Assembly (NCBI RefSeq): GCF_030811215.1
Contig: NZ_JAUSQM010000001.1
Location: 4,002,001 to 4,066,000 of the forward strand
Origin: Nocardioides massiliensis
Lineage (GTDB): Bacteria > Actinomycetota > Actinomycetes > Propionibacteriales > Nocardioidaceae
Length of the DNA: 64,000 nt
Direction of reading: 5' to 3'
Shown: in pieces, positions 54,865 to 62,290 of the stretch
Layout of the letters: every line of letters starts with the position of its first letter
How positions within the stretch are numbered: the stretch's first letter is position 1
The notes under the pieces: model-generated
What the model was told of the DNA's origin: nothing
Databases searched by the model: none
What the model saw: the letters and a program-made list of their open reading frames with translations, nothing else
Position numbers and translations under genes: made by a program

Positions 54865-55608
54865 GTGAGCCCGCTCCCCGCCGCCGCGACCGTGCCCGCC
54901 CTGCTCGCCGAGGCCCAGCGCCGCGACCCCGCCCGGCCGCTGGTGACCTTCTACGACGACGCGACCGGCGAGCGGGTGGAGCTCTCGGTCGTCACGACCG
55001 CCAACTGGGTCGCCAAGACCGCGAGCCTGCTGGTCGAGGAGCTCGACGTCGAGCGCGGCGACACGGTGTTGGTGGACCTCCCCACCCACTGGCTCACCCC
55101 CGTGTGGCTCCTGGCCTGCTGGACGGTGGGCGCGGTCGTCGCCGTGCCGGGCACCGATGCGGGTGCCGACCCGGTCGTCGTGGTCAGCGGCCCGGACCGG
55201 CTGGCCGACCATGCGGCCGCGTCCGCGGGCAGCGCACAGGTCATCGGGGTGTCCCTGCGCCCGCTCGGCGGTCCGTTCGCCGAACCGCTGCCGCCCGGGG
55301 TGCTGGACTTCGCGATCGCCGTCCCGGGTCAGCCCGACGCGTTCATCCCCTCCGATCCGCCGAGCGCCGAGGACCCCGCGTTCGCGGCCGCCGACGGCAC
55401 GCGCACCCACGCCGACCTCGCGCAGGCGGGCGACGCCAGCGCCGAGCGGGTCCTTACGGACCTGTCACCCACCAGTGACCGCGGTCTGGCTCTGCTGCTC
55501 GGCGCCGTCGCCCACGGCGGCTCGACGGTGTGGGTGCGCCACCCCGACGTCGCCGGCTGGGAGCCGCGCGCCTCTCAGGAGCGCGCGGCCCGCGTCGAGC
55601 GCGCCTGA
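54865..55608 (+). CDS. TIGR03089-family protein (Rv3268-like)
   Basis: 247 residues. It resembles the N-terminal part of AMP-dependent synthetases (FYDDATGERVELSVVTTANWVAKTASLL, LPTHWLTPVWLLACWTVGAVV) but lacks the ATP-binding and C-terminal lid domains. It is therefore unlikely to adenylate on its own. Function unknown. GTG start 7 nt after a -10 box. Its last 14 codons lie in the 195-bp repeat beside the insertion sequence, so the stop is original and intact. Confidence 0.85.
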   Translation: MSPLPAAATVPALLAEAQRRDPARPLVTFYDDATGERVELSVVTTANWVAKTASLLVEELDVERGDTVLVDLPTHWLTPVWLLACWTVGAVVAVPGTDAGADPVVVVSGPDRLADHAAASAGSAQVIGVSLRPLGGPFAEPLPPGVLDFAIAVPGQPDAFIPSDPPSAEDPAFAAADGTRTHADLAQAGDASAERVLTDLSPTSDRGLALLLGAVAHGGSTVWVRHPDVAGWEPRASQERAARVERA

Positions 55609-55763
55609 GCCTCGCCGCCGGGCTCAGCCGGCGAGGTCGAAGCGGTCGAACCCGTCGGCGAACAGCTGGGGGGCGCCGAAGCCCGAGGAGGTGCCCGGCA
55701 GCAACCACAGCTGACCGGTGGCCTTCTCGCGCGCGAGCAGGTCGGGACGCCGATCGCCGTTGA
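55569..55763. repeat. 195-bp direct repeat, left copy (target duplication)
   Basis: Identical to 57470-57664 by eye. It contains the end of the TIGR03089 gene and a second copy of the last 46 codons of the amidase gene (55624-55763, orphaned). It abuts the insertion sequence exactly. Confidence 0.9.
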
Positions 55764-57469
55764 CCTGACTCGTGCCACTTGAGCGGAGATCGCTGACCTC
55801 GTCTCCGTTTGTGCAGGTCAGGGGCTTGCGGACGCCGTGATTGACACACCCCGGGGCTCGATAGCCTTCGCTGGTGGTGTTCGTGCGGAAGGCGCAGGGG
55901 CGCTCGGGCAGCACGAAGGTCCAGCTCGCCGAACGCCACGATGGACGCGACGTGGTCCTCGAGCACGTCGGCACGGCTCGCACCGATGCCGAGTTAGCGG
56001 TGCTGATGGCGCAAGCACGCCGGCGTCTGCACGAGGGTCAGGAGGCTCTCGACCTCGACGGTGTCGGGCTCGAAGATGAGGGCGTGCCGCAACGCCCTGG
56101 CCTGATCACCAGCAAGCGCTCCGCGCTGCTGTGGCAGGTCCTGACCGAGGCATACTCCAGGCTCGGGTTCGACGTCATCGATGACGACGCGTTCGCCCAG
56201 CTCGTGCTGGCGCGGATCGTCGAGCCGACCTCGAAGGCCGACTCGGTGCGCGTGTTGAACGAGATCGGCGTCGCGCCAGCGTCGTTGCGCACGATGTTCC
56301 GTGCGCTGCAACGCGCCCAGCAACTTGATTACCGGGGCCAGATCGCAGACGCCTGCTTCACCCACGCCGTGACCAGTGGGGACGTGTCGCTGGTGCTCTA
56401 CGACGTCACCACGCTCTACTTCGAAGCCGAGAACGAGGACGAGCTCCGCAAGGTCGGCTACTCCAAGGAACGCCGCGTCGACCCCCAGATCGTCGTGGGC
56501 CTGTTGGTGGATCGACGCGGGTTCCCCCTCGAGATCGGCTGCTTCGAGGGCAACAAAGCCGAGACCACCACGATCATCCCGATCGTCAAACAGTTCGCGC
56601 AGCGCCACGGCATCGCGGACATGGTCGTGGTCGCCGACGCCGGGATGTTGTCCGCGGGCAACCTGCGCGAGCTCGACGACGCCGGGCTGCGGTTCATCGT
56701 CGGGTCCCGGGTGACCAAAGCCCCCAAGGATCTGGAGTCGCACTTCCGTTGGCACGGGAACGCGTTCACCGACGCCCAGGTCATCGACACCATCACCCCG
56801 CGCGATCAGCGCGGCACCGCGGTGAAGTCCAGCGACCCGCATCGACGCGCCGAACCCGTGTGGGATCCGAAGGTGCATGCCAAGTCGTGGCGAGCGGTGT
56901 GGGCGTACTCGGCCAAGCGAGCAGCGCGGGACAACAAGACGCTGACGTTGCAGGAGAGCAAGGCCCGTGCCGTCGTCGCCGGCGAGAAGGCCGCCCGCAC
57001 GCCGCGGTTCGTCAAGACCCGCAACGGCGCCACCGAGCTCGACGAGACCTCACTGGCCAGAGCACGTGACCTCGTCGGGCTCAAGGGCTACGTCACCAAC
57101 ATCGAGGCCGCCCTCATGCCCGCGGGAGAGGTGATCGCGAACTACCACGACCTGTGGCACGTCGAGCAGTCCTTCCGGATGTCCAAGACCGACCTCGCAG
57201 CACGACCGATGTTCCACCACACCCGCGACGCGATCGAGGCCCACCTCACCATCGTGTTCGCAGCCCTCGCGATCGCGCGCGACCTGCAGAACCTCACCGG
57301 ACTGAGCATCAAGAAGATCGTCCAGGCCCTGCGACCGATCCAGCAGATCAGCGTGCAGATCGCCGGCCACGAACACATCGCCGCCGACCCGATCACCCCG
57401 GCCGCCGAGGCGATCATCGACGCGCTCGGCATCGACGCTTAGTGACACACCCCGGTGGCGCGAGTCAGG
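55764..57469 (+). mobile_element. IS1634/IS1549-type insertion sequence, 1706 bp
   Basis: One transposase gene. Ends are 15-bp inverted repeats: CCTGACTCGTGCCAC on the left (55764-55778) and its complement with one mismatch on the right (57455-57469). Both flanks are the same 195-bp sequence. IS1549 and IS1634 are known for very long target duplications, so insertion created the repeat. The left leader of about 110 bases holds no gene. A 13-bp motif TGACACACCCCGG occurs at 55842-55854 and 57443-57455 in the same orientation. Neither flanking gene was broken. Confidence 0.88.
55874..57442 (+). CDS. IS1634-family DDE transposase
   Basis: 522 residues, IS4-like RNase H fold. D177 (LYDVTTLYFE), D255 (VVADAGML) and E431 (DLWHVEQSFRMSK) form the catalytic triad, with YHDLWHVEQSFRMSKTDL as the Y-(2)-R-(3)-E-(6)-K region. 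Start is GTG-GTG at 55874; the second GTG is equally possible. The frame is intact, so the element may still be active. Less extreme GC-skewed codon use than neighbours is expected but was not measured. Confidence 0.93.
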   Translation: MVFVRKAQGRSGSTKVQLAERHDGRDVVLEHVGTARTDAELAVLMAQARRRLHEGQEALDLDGVGLEDEGVPQRPGLITSKRSALLWQVLTEAYSRLGFDVIDDDAFAQLVLARIVEPTSKADSVRVLNEIGVAPASLRTMFRALQRAQQLDYRGQIADACFTHAVTSGDVSLVLYDVTTLYFEAENEDELRKVGYSKERRVDPQIVVGLLVDRRGFPLEIGCFEGNKAETTTIIPIVKQFAQRHGIADMVVVADAGMLSAGNLRELDDAGLRFIVGSRVTKAPKDLESHFRWHGNAFTDAQVIDTITPRDQRGTAVKSSDPHRRAEPVWDPKVHAKSWRAVWAYSAKRAARDNKTLTLQESKARAVVAGEKAARTPRFVKTRNGATELDETSLARARDLVGLKGYVTNIEAALMPAGEVIANYHDLWHVEQSFRMSKTDLAARPMFHHTRDAIEAHLTIVFAALAIARDLQNLTGLSIKKIVQALRPIQQISVQIAGHEHIAADPITPAAEAIIDALGIDA

Positions 57470-57664
57470 CGCCTCTCAGGAGCGCGCGGCCCGCGTCGAG
57501 CGCGCCTGAGCCTCGCCGCCGGGCTCAGCCGGCGAGGTCGAAGCGGTCGAACCCGTCGGCGAACAGCTGGGGGGCGCCGAAGCCCGAGGAGGTGCCCGGC
57601 AGCAACCACAGCTGACCGGTGGCCTTCTCGCGCGCGAGCAGGTCGGGACGCCGATCGCCGTTGA
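57470..57664. repeat. 195-bp direct repeat, right copy
   Basis: Identical to 55569-55763. It keeps the true 3' end of the amidase gene (stop at 57525) and carries a second copy of the TIGR03089 tail (stop at 57507-57509). Confidence 0.9.
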
Positions 57665-60467
57665 GGTCACCGACGCTGAGCAGCCAGTCGTACGGCGCCA
57701 GCCCCGTCGCGATCGTCGCGCCCTTGATCAGCCCGCCCGGACCGTTGCCCCGGTAGAGCACCAGCGAGTTGCCGACCCGGAACGCGCTGTCGGGTGCACC
57801 GTCGCTGTCCCACAGCCCGAGCCCGACGTGGTCGCGTGCGGTGAACCGCGAGCGGGCGACGTAGCTCGCGCCGAAGCCGGTGGCACCGTTGCTCGGGTAG
57901 AGCCGGTAGCCGCCGCTGGCGGGTAGGCCGAGCAGGTCGGGCATCCCGTCGCCGGTCATGTCGCCGACCGCTGCGAGGTTGGTGACGCTCTGGAAGCCCG
58001 ACCCCATGAGCACGGGTTCGCCGAAGGTGCCGTCGCCGCGCCCGGGCCGCAGGTAGAGCCGCCCGTTCCGCGGGCCGTGCAGGATGTCGCCGCGACCGTC
58101 GTTGTCCCAGTCGCCGATCGTCATCAGGCGGGTGCCCGGCATCTCGATGCCCGTGGGCTTGATCGAGACGCCGGCGGTGGTGCCCCGGTGCGCGACGACG
58201 ACGAGCCGGCCTTGGGGACCGAGCCCGACGAGGTCGGGGTGCGCCGTACGCCGGACGTCGCCAGCGACCATGAACCCGACCAGCTTGCGCGGGGCGGCGT
58301 ACGGGCCGAGCCGGGCCTGGAAGCCCCCGGCGCCGTCGCCGGGGTAGAGATAAGTCTGCTTCGTCGCCCGGCTGCGGGCCACGAGGTCCGGGAGCCCGTC
58401 GCCGGTGACGTCGCCACCGGAGGTGAGGACGTCGAAGCCGGACCAGCCACCGGGCAGCTGCACGCGGGCTCCGAGCGCGGCCGTCCCGGTGCCGGGGAAC
58501 AGCCACAGCCGGCCGGCGGAGTCGCGGGCGGCGAGGTCGGGACGCCCGTCACCGTCGAGGTCGCCGATGCCGACGGTCGCGTTGTAGGCATCCCAGCCCG
58601 TCGCCATCAGCACCGGGTTGGCGAAGGTGCCGTTGCCCTTGCCGCGGAGGAGGAAGAGCCGTCCGTTGCTGCCGTTGCGGGCGACGACGTCGTTGTGGCC
58701 GTCGCGGTTGACGTCGCCGACGCCCACCACCATGTCGGCCTTCGCGAAGCGCGTCGGACGGTTCTTCGCGCGGGTGAAGCCCTTGCCGTTGCCCAGGTAC
58801 TGGCTGGAGCGCTTCTCCCCCACCTTGCGGGCGATCAGGTCGGCGTACCCGTCACCGTTGAGGTCGCCCACCGGGCTAACGAACGCGTGCGCGCCGGTGA
58901 AGTAGTGCGGCAGGCCCTTCGGCGAGATCCACGACAGCTGACCCCCGCCCGTGGTCACCGAGAACAGCTCCTTGGTCGTGGCGTCGCGCACCATGAACGA
59001 TGGCTGGTCGTCGCCGGTGAGGGAGGTACGCCGGTCGCGTCCGCCCCAGCCGGCCTGGGCGAGGCTCGCGGCGGTGCGGATGTCGGCCAACCGGGCATAG
59101 AGGTGCGCACCGGGGCAGGCGGTGGAGCCCGCGTCGCGGTGCCCGTTGATGGCGCGGAAGGTACGCGAGCCGACCCGCTGCGCGCTCGAGGCGGCGTCGA
59201 CGCCGTGCAGCGCCAGCTTCCAGGCGAAGAGGTCACCGAACGCGTCGATCACGGCCTGCGACGGCTTCGCGGTCTCGAAGTTGCCCAGCGCGGAGCCTGC
59301 GAACGAGCGCTCGTTGTAGCCCGAGGTGTGCGCCCCCACGACCGGACGGTCGACGCCGCCGTAACGGCCCTCCCAGATGCGTCCGAACTTGTCGACGATG
59401 AAGTTGTAGCCGACGTCGCTCCAGCCCCGCGAGCGCGTGTGGTAGGCGTAGATGCTGCGCAGCAGCGCCGGCACCTGGGCGCGGGTGTAGTCGTTGGTGT
59501 TGACGGTGTGGTGCACGAAGCCGGCGTGGACCTCGAAGAACGACGGCGCCGAGCGGCGCATCGACTCGTCGGCTCCCCACTGGGCGCGACTGAAGATCTG
59601 CGGACGCGGCGTGGCCGAGGCCGCGGGCACCGCCTCGACCGGCGCGACGGGCTCGGCGCTGCTCAGCGACGCAGCGTCGCCCTCGTACCCGTCGCCCTCG
59701 GACTCCAGGGTGCCGGTGTCGATCGCCGGCGTCTGCTGGACCGGGTCGACCGTCTCGCCCGGGTCGACCACCGCGACCCGCAGGTCGCGCGGCAGCCGGC
59801 CCGCCGGCGCATCGGCGCGCACCTGCACCGCGTCGACCTCGCCGACGAGGATCGCGTCGGTGCCCGGTCGGGCCTGTGCGGCGTCGGCGCTGCCCGGGTC
59901 GGGCTGGTGGTCGGCGTCGTAGTGCACCGGCTCCCAGTCGGTCCAGACGCCGTCGGTGCGAGTGCGCACCTCGATCGAGACCGCCTCGGTGCCGGCGTCG
60001 CGCGGCGACCAGGTGACGCCCACGGCGGCGTACCCGCTTGCCGGCTCCGGGTCGCTCACGACCCGCTCGACGGCAGGGGTGCTGGTGGTGGCGGTGCCGG
60101 CCTTCCCTGCCGGCACCGCCTGGGTGCGCATGCCCCGTGCCTTCGCCTGCGGCTGCTCGCCGTGCTCGTGGTCGTGCTCGTGGTCGACCCCGGTGACCAC
60201 GAGCGAGCGGGCGGCCTCAGCAGGACGCAGACGGACGGTGGGGGCATCGAGCGCCCGCTCGGAGACCTTCGCCTGGGTCGGTGCGGACGCCACGAGTGCG
60301 ACCTCCGTACCTGCCCGCGTGACGCTGGGCGAGGCTCCGGACGTGGCGCCGGGCTCGACGAGCTCCAGCGACGTCACCGCCGCCGCGGAGATGCCGACAG
60401 CGAGCACGACACCGAGCGCCAGGGACTGCTGGCACGCGGTCACGAAACGATCGATCCACGCCGTCAT
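57525..60467 (-). CDS. secreted N-acetylmuramoyl-L-alanine amidase with FG-GAP repeats
   Basis: 980 residues. Signal peptide or anchor (about 10-30: SLALGVVLAVGISAAAV), a long linker with DHEHDHEHGEQ, then an amidase_2/PGRP domain (about 285-440) with FVHHTVNTNDY and INGHRDAGSTACPG, whose His and Cys residues bind zinc. From about 475 to the end come FG-GAP/VCBS repeats with GDLNGDGYADL-type calcium loops, probably a beta-propeller. Cuts the stem peptide from muramic acid and may bind wall glycan. ATG with GGAG 8 nt upstream. The promoter is AT-rich and palindromic. Confidence 0.92.
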   Translation of the reverse strand: MTAWIDRFVTACQQSLALGVVLAVGISAAAVTSLELVEPGATSGASPSVTRAGTEVALVASAPTQAKVSERALDAPTVRLRPAEAARSLVVTGVDHEHDHEHGEQPQAKARGMRTQAVPAGKAGTATTSTPAVERVVSDPEPASGYAAVGVTWSPRDAGTEAVSIEVRTRTDGVWTDWEPVHYDADHQPDPGSADAAQARPGTDAILVGEVDAVQVRADAPAGRLPRDLRVAVVDPGETVDPVQQTPAIDTGTLESEGDGYEGDAASLSSAEPVAPVEAVPAASATPRPQIFSRAQWGADESMRRSAPSFFEVHAGFVHHTVNTNDYTRAQVPALLRSIYAYHTRSRGWSDVGYNFIVDKFGRIWEGRYGGVDRPVVGAHTSGYNERSFAGSALGNFETAKPSQAVIDAFGDLFAWKLALHGVDAASSAQRVGSRTFRAINGHRDAGSTACPGAHLYARLADIRTAASLAQAGWGGRDRRTSLTGDDQPSFMVRDATTKELFSVTTGGGQLSWISPKGLPHYFTGAHAFVSPVGDLNGDGYADLIARKVGEKRSSQYLGNGKGFTRAKNRPTRFAKADMVVGVGDVNRDGHNDVVARNGSNGRLFLLRGKGNGTFANPVLMATGWDAYNATVGIGDLDGDGRPDLAARDSAGRLWLFPGTGTAALGARVQLPGGWSGFDVLTSGGDVTGDGLPDLVARSRATKQTYLYPGDGAGGFQARLGPYAAPRKLVGFMVAGDVRRTAHPDLVGLGPQGRLVVVAHRGTTAGVSIKPTGIEMPGTRLMTIGDWDNDGRGDILHGPRNGRLYLRPGRGDGTFGEPVLMGSGFQSVTNLAAVGDMTGDGMPDLLGLPASGGYRLYPSNGATGFGASYVARSRFTARDHVGLGLWDSDGAPDSAFRVGNSLVLYRGNGPGGLIKGATIATGLAPYDWLLSVGDLNGDRRPDLLAREKATGQLWLLPGTSSGFGAPQLFADGFDRFDLAG

Positions 60468-60550
60468 CAGGGGCACTCCAGGGGAAGGAATTCACACGAG
60501 TGCTCAATTTTCACACCAGTAACAGGCATTCTGGCAAGTCGGCGACAAGA

Positions 60551-60589
60551 AATACACACGTGTAATTCGGTGAATTACACGGTTGTATT
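60551..60589. promoter_or_regulatory. AT-rich inverted repeat before amidase gene
   Basis: 18-bp arms (60551-60568, 60572-60589) with two mismatches and a 3-nt centre. The core TGTAATTCGGTGAATTACA is a perfect 8-3-8 palindrome. Related GTGTRAATT half sites recur at 60488-60522. Possible operator; it lies after the Wzt stop and before the amidase start. Confidence 0.5.
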
Positions 60590-60626
60590 TAAATGCGAAC
60601 GCTGCGTTTGTGGGGCGCGGCGTTTA

Positions 60627-61400
60627 TCAGATATCGGCGCCGAGGTCGTCGTCGTTGGGTTCGTCGCCCGGCGCGTCGGCGTCGTACTTCAGGTACTGGA
60701 TGCCCTCGTTGACGCCGCCGTCGAAGCCGACGCGGCCCTTCTCCAGGACGATCACGCGGTCACACATCTTGCGCACCGACCCGGGGGCGTGGCTGACATA
60801 GAACAGCGTGCGCCCCTCCTTGCGGATCTGCTGCATGCGCTCCATGCACTTGCGCTTGAAGGGCCGGTCCCCCACCGCCAGCACCTCGTCGGCGAGGAAG
60901 ATGTGGGAGTCGACGTGGATGGCGACGGCGAAGCCCAGGCGGGCGCTCATGCCCGAGGAGTACGCCGCCACGGGGGTGTCGAGGAAGCGGCCGATGTCGG
61001 CGAACTCCACGATGTCGTCGAACTTGCGCCGCGTCTCCGCCTCGGTCATACCCAGGATCGCGGCGTTGAGGTAGATGTTGTCGCGGCCGCTCAGCTGCTG
61101 GTGGAAGCCCGCTCCCGTGGCGATCAGACCGGCGATCCGACCACGGGTCAGGACCTGTCCCGCGTCGGGCCGCATCACTCCGTTGATCAGCTTCAGCAGC
61201 GTCGACTTGCCCGATCCGTTGAGCCCCATCAGCCCGATGGACTCACCCTGCTCCACGGTGAAGCTGACCCCGTCGAGGGCCCGGAAGGTGTCGGAGATCT
61301 GCTGGCCGCGCACCGACGCCACCGCCATCTGCTTCAGGGTGCGGTGGTAGCGCATGGTGAAGTTCTTGGTGACGTTGTCCACCACGATCGACTCGGTCAC
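60627..61400 (-). CDS. wzt: polysaccharide ABC exporter ATPase (Wzt/TagH-like)
   Basis: 257 residues. Walker A GLNGSGKST (about 59-67), signature YSSGMSARLGFAVAIHV and Walker B DSHIFLADEV, then VSHAPGSV and the short acidic tail GDEPNDDDLGADI. Energises export of a lipid-linked glycan with the permease next to it; its ATG overlaps the permease stop (ATGA). It resembles Rv3781. There is no carbohydrate-binding C-terminal domain, so substrate end-capping is not expected. Confidence 0.93.
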   Translation of the reverse strand: MTESIVVDNVTKNFTMRYHRTLKQMAVASVRGQQISDTFRALDGVSFTVEQGESIGLMGLNGSGKSTLLKLINGVMRPDAGQVLTRGRIAGLIATGAGFHQQLSGRDNIYLNAAILGMTEAETRRKFDDIVEFADIGRFLDTPVAAYSSGMSARLGFAVAIHVDSHIFLADEVLAVGDRPFKRKCMERMQQIRKEGRTLFYVSHAPGSVRKMCDRVIVLEKGRVGFDGGVNEGIQYLKYDADAPGDEPNDDDLGADI

Positions 61401-62290
61401 AGGCGCTCCGGGAACTTGCTCTCGAGCCGGCGGAAGACCCGCTGGGACACCACCAGGAAGACCAGCCCGATGGCCAGCATGATCAGCCCGCGCAGCATCA
61501 GGTGGTCGGGGTAGAGCGTCTGGGACGGGTCGTCCACCACCCCGGACCAGAAGCAGCGCTGGAACAGCAACACCGCGGTCGCGACGGGGTTCGCGAGGTA
61601 GACCTCCTCCCAGATCGTGCCGCCGATCGCGCTGTCGGCGATGCGGTCGTAGCTGTAGATCATCGGCACCATGAAGTGCATGAACGAGGTGATCGTGCCG
61701 ACGAGGTTCTGCAGGTCACGAACCATCACGTTGAGCGCGCTGAACAGCAGCGCGAACGCCACGCCGAACACCGTCAGCATCACGTAGCCGAGCACCCCGG
61801 CGAGCAGCCCGGTCGCATCGACGCTGAAGCCGATGATCAGGCAGGCGAAGGCCAGGATGCCGACCTGCGGGAGGGTGTGGAACCCTGCCACCAGCACCGA
61901 GGCGACCGGGAAGACCTCCCGCGGCAGCGCCATCTTCTTCACCAGCCGCCGGCTGCCCCACACCGAGCGGGTGCCGGCACCGACCATCTGGTTGAAGAAC
62001 TGGACCATGATCAGTCCGGTGAACAGGTGGATCGCGAAGTACGGCGTGTCCACGTGCGCCTTCAGCACCATGCCGACGGCGAAGTAGTAGACCAGGAACC
62101 GGATCGCCGGCTGGACGTAGGACCACATGAACCCCAGCACCGAGGCGGAGTACTGCTGCGCCAGCTGCCGCTTCACCACCAGCTTGAGCAGGTAGCGACG
62201 TCGGAAGACCTCGGCCAGGCCACCCTTGGGTGCCGGCGAGCTGAGTGGCCACTCGTCGGGATCCGGCCGGAAGGTCGTCAGCTCTGCCAC
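61397..62290 (-). CDS. wzm: polysaccharide ABC exporter permease (Wzm/TagG-like)
   Basis: 297 residues. About six hydrophobic helices (about 45-280) after a cytoplasmic start (DPDEWPLSSPAPKGGL), with RRYLLKLVVKRQLAQQYSAS before the first helix. Partners with Wzt. GTG start overlaps the GlfT2 stop by 13 nt, so GlfT2, Wzm and Wzt form one coupled unit. Expected cargo is the galactan or arabinogalactan precursor on a polyprenol carrier. Confidence 0.92.
   Translation of the reverse strand: MAELTTFRPDPDEWPLSSPAPKGGLAEVFRRRYLLKLVVKRQLAQQYSASVLGFMWSYVQPAIRFLVYYFAVGMVLKAHVDTPYFAIHLFTGLIMVQFFNQMVGAGTRSVWGSRRLVKKMALPREVFPVASVLVAGFHTLPQVGILAFACLIIGFSVDATGLLAGVLGYVMLTVFGVAFALLFSALNVMVRDLQNLVGTITSFMHFMVPMIYSYDRIADSAIGGTIWEEVYLANPVATAVLLFQRCFWSGVVDDPSQTLYPDHLMLRGLIMLAIGLVFLVVSQRVFRRLESKFPERL

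Noticed and set aside
55624-55983. 119-codon frame on the minus strand as a real gene
   Set aside because: It is the orphan amidase tail from the duplication fused by chance to insertion sequence DNA.
57469-57509. Second TIGR03089 C-terminus as a pseudogene
   Set aside because: Only 14 codons produced by the 195-bp duplication, described as repeat instead.
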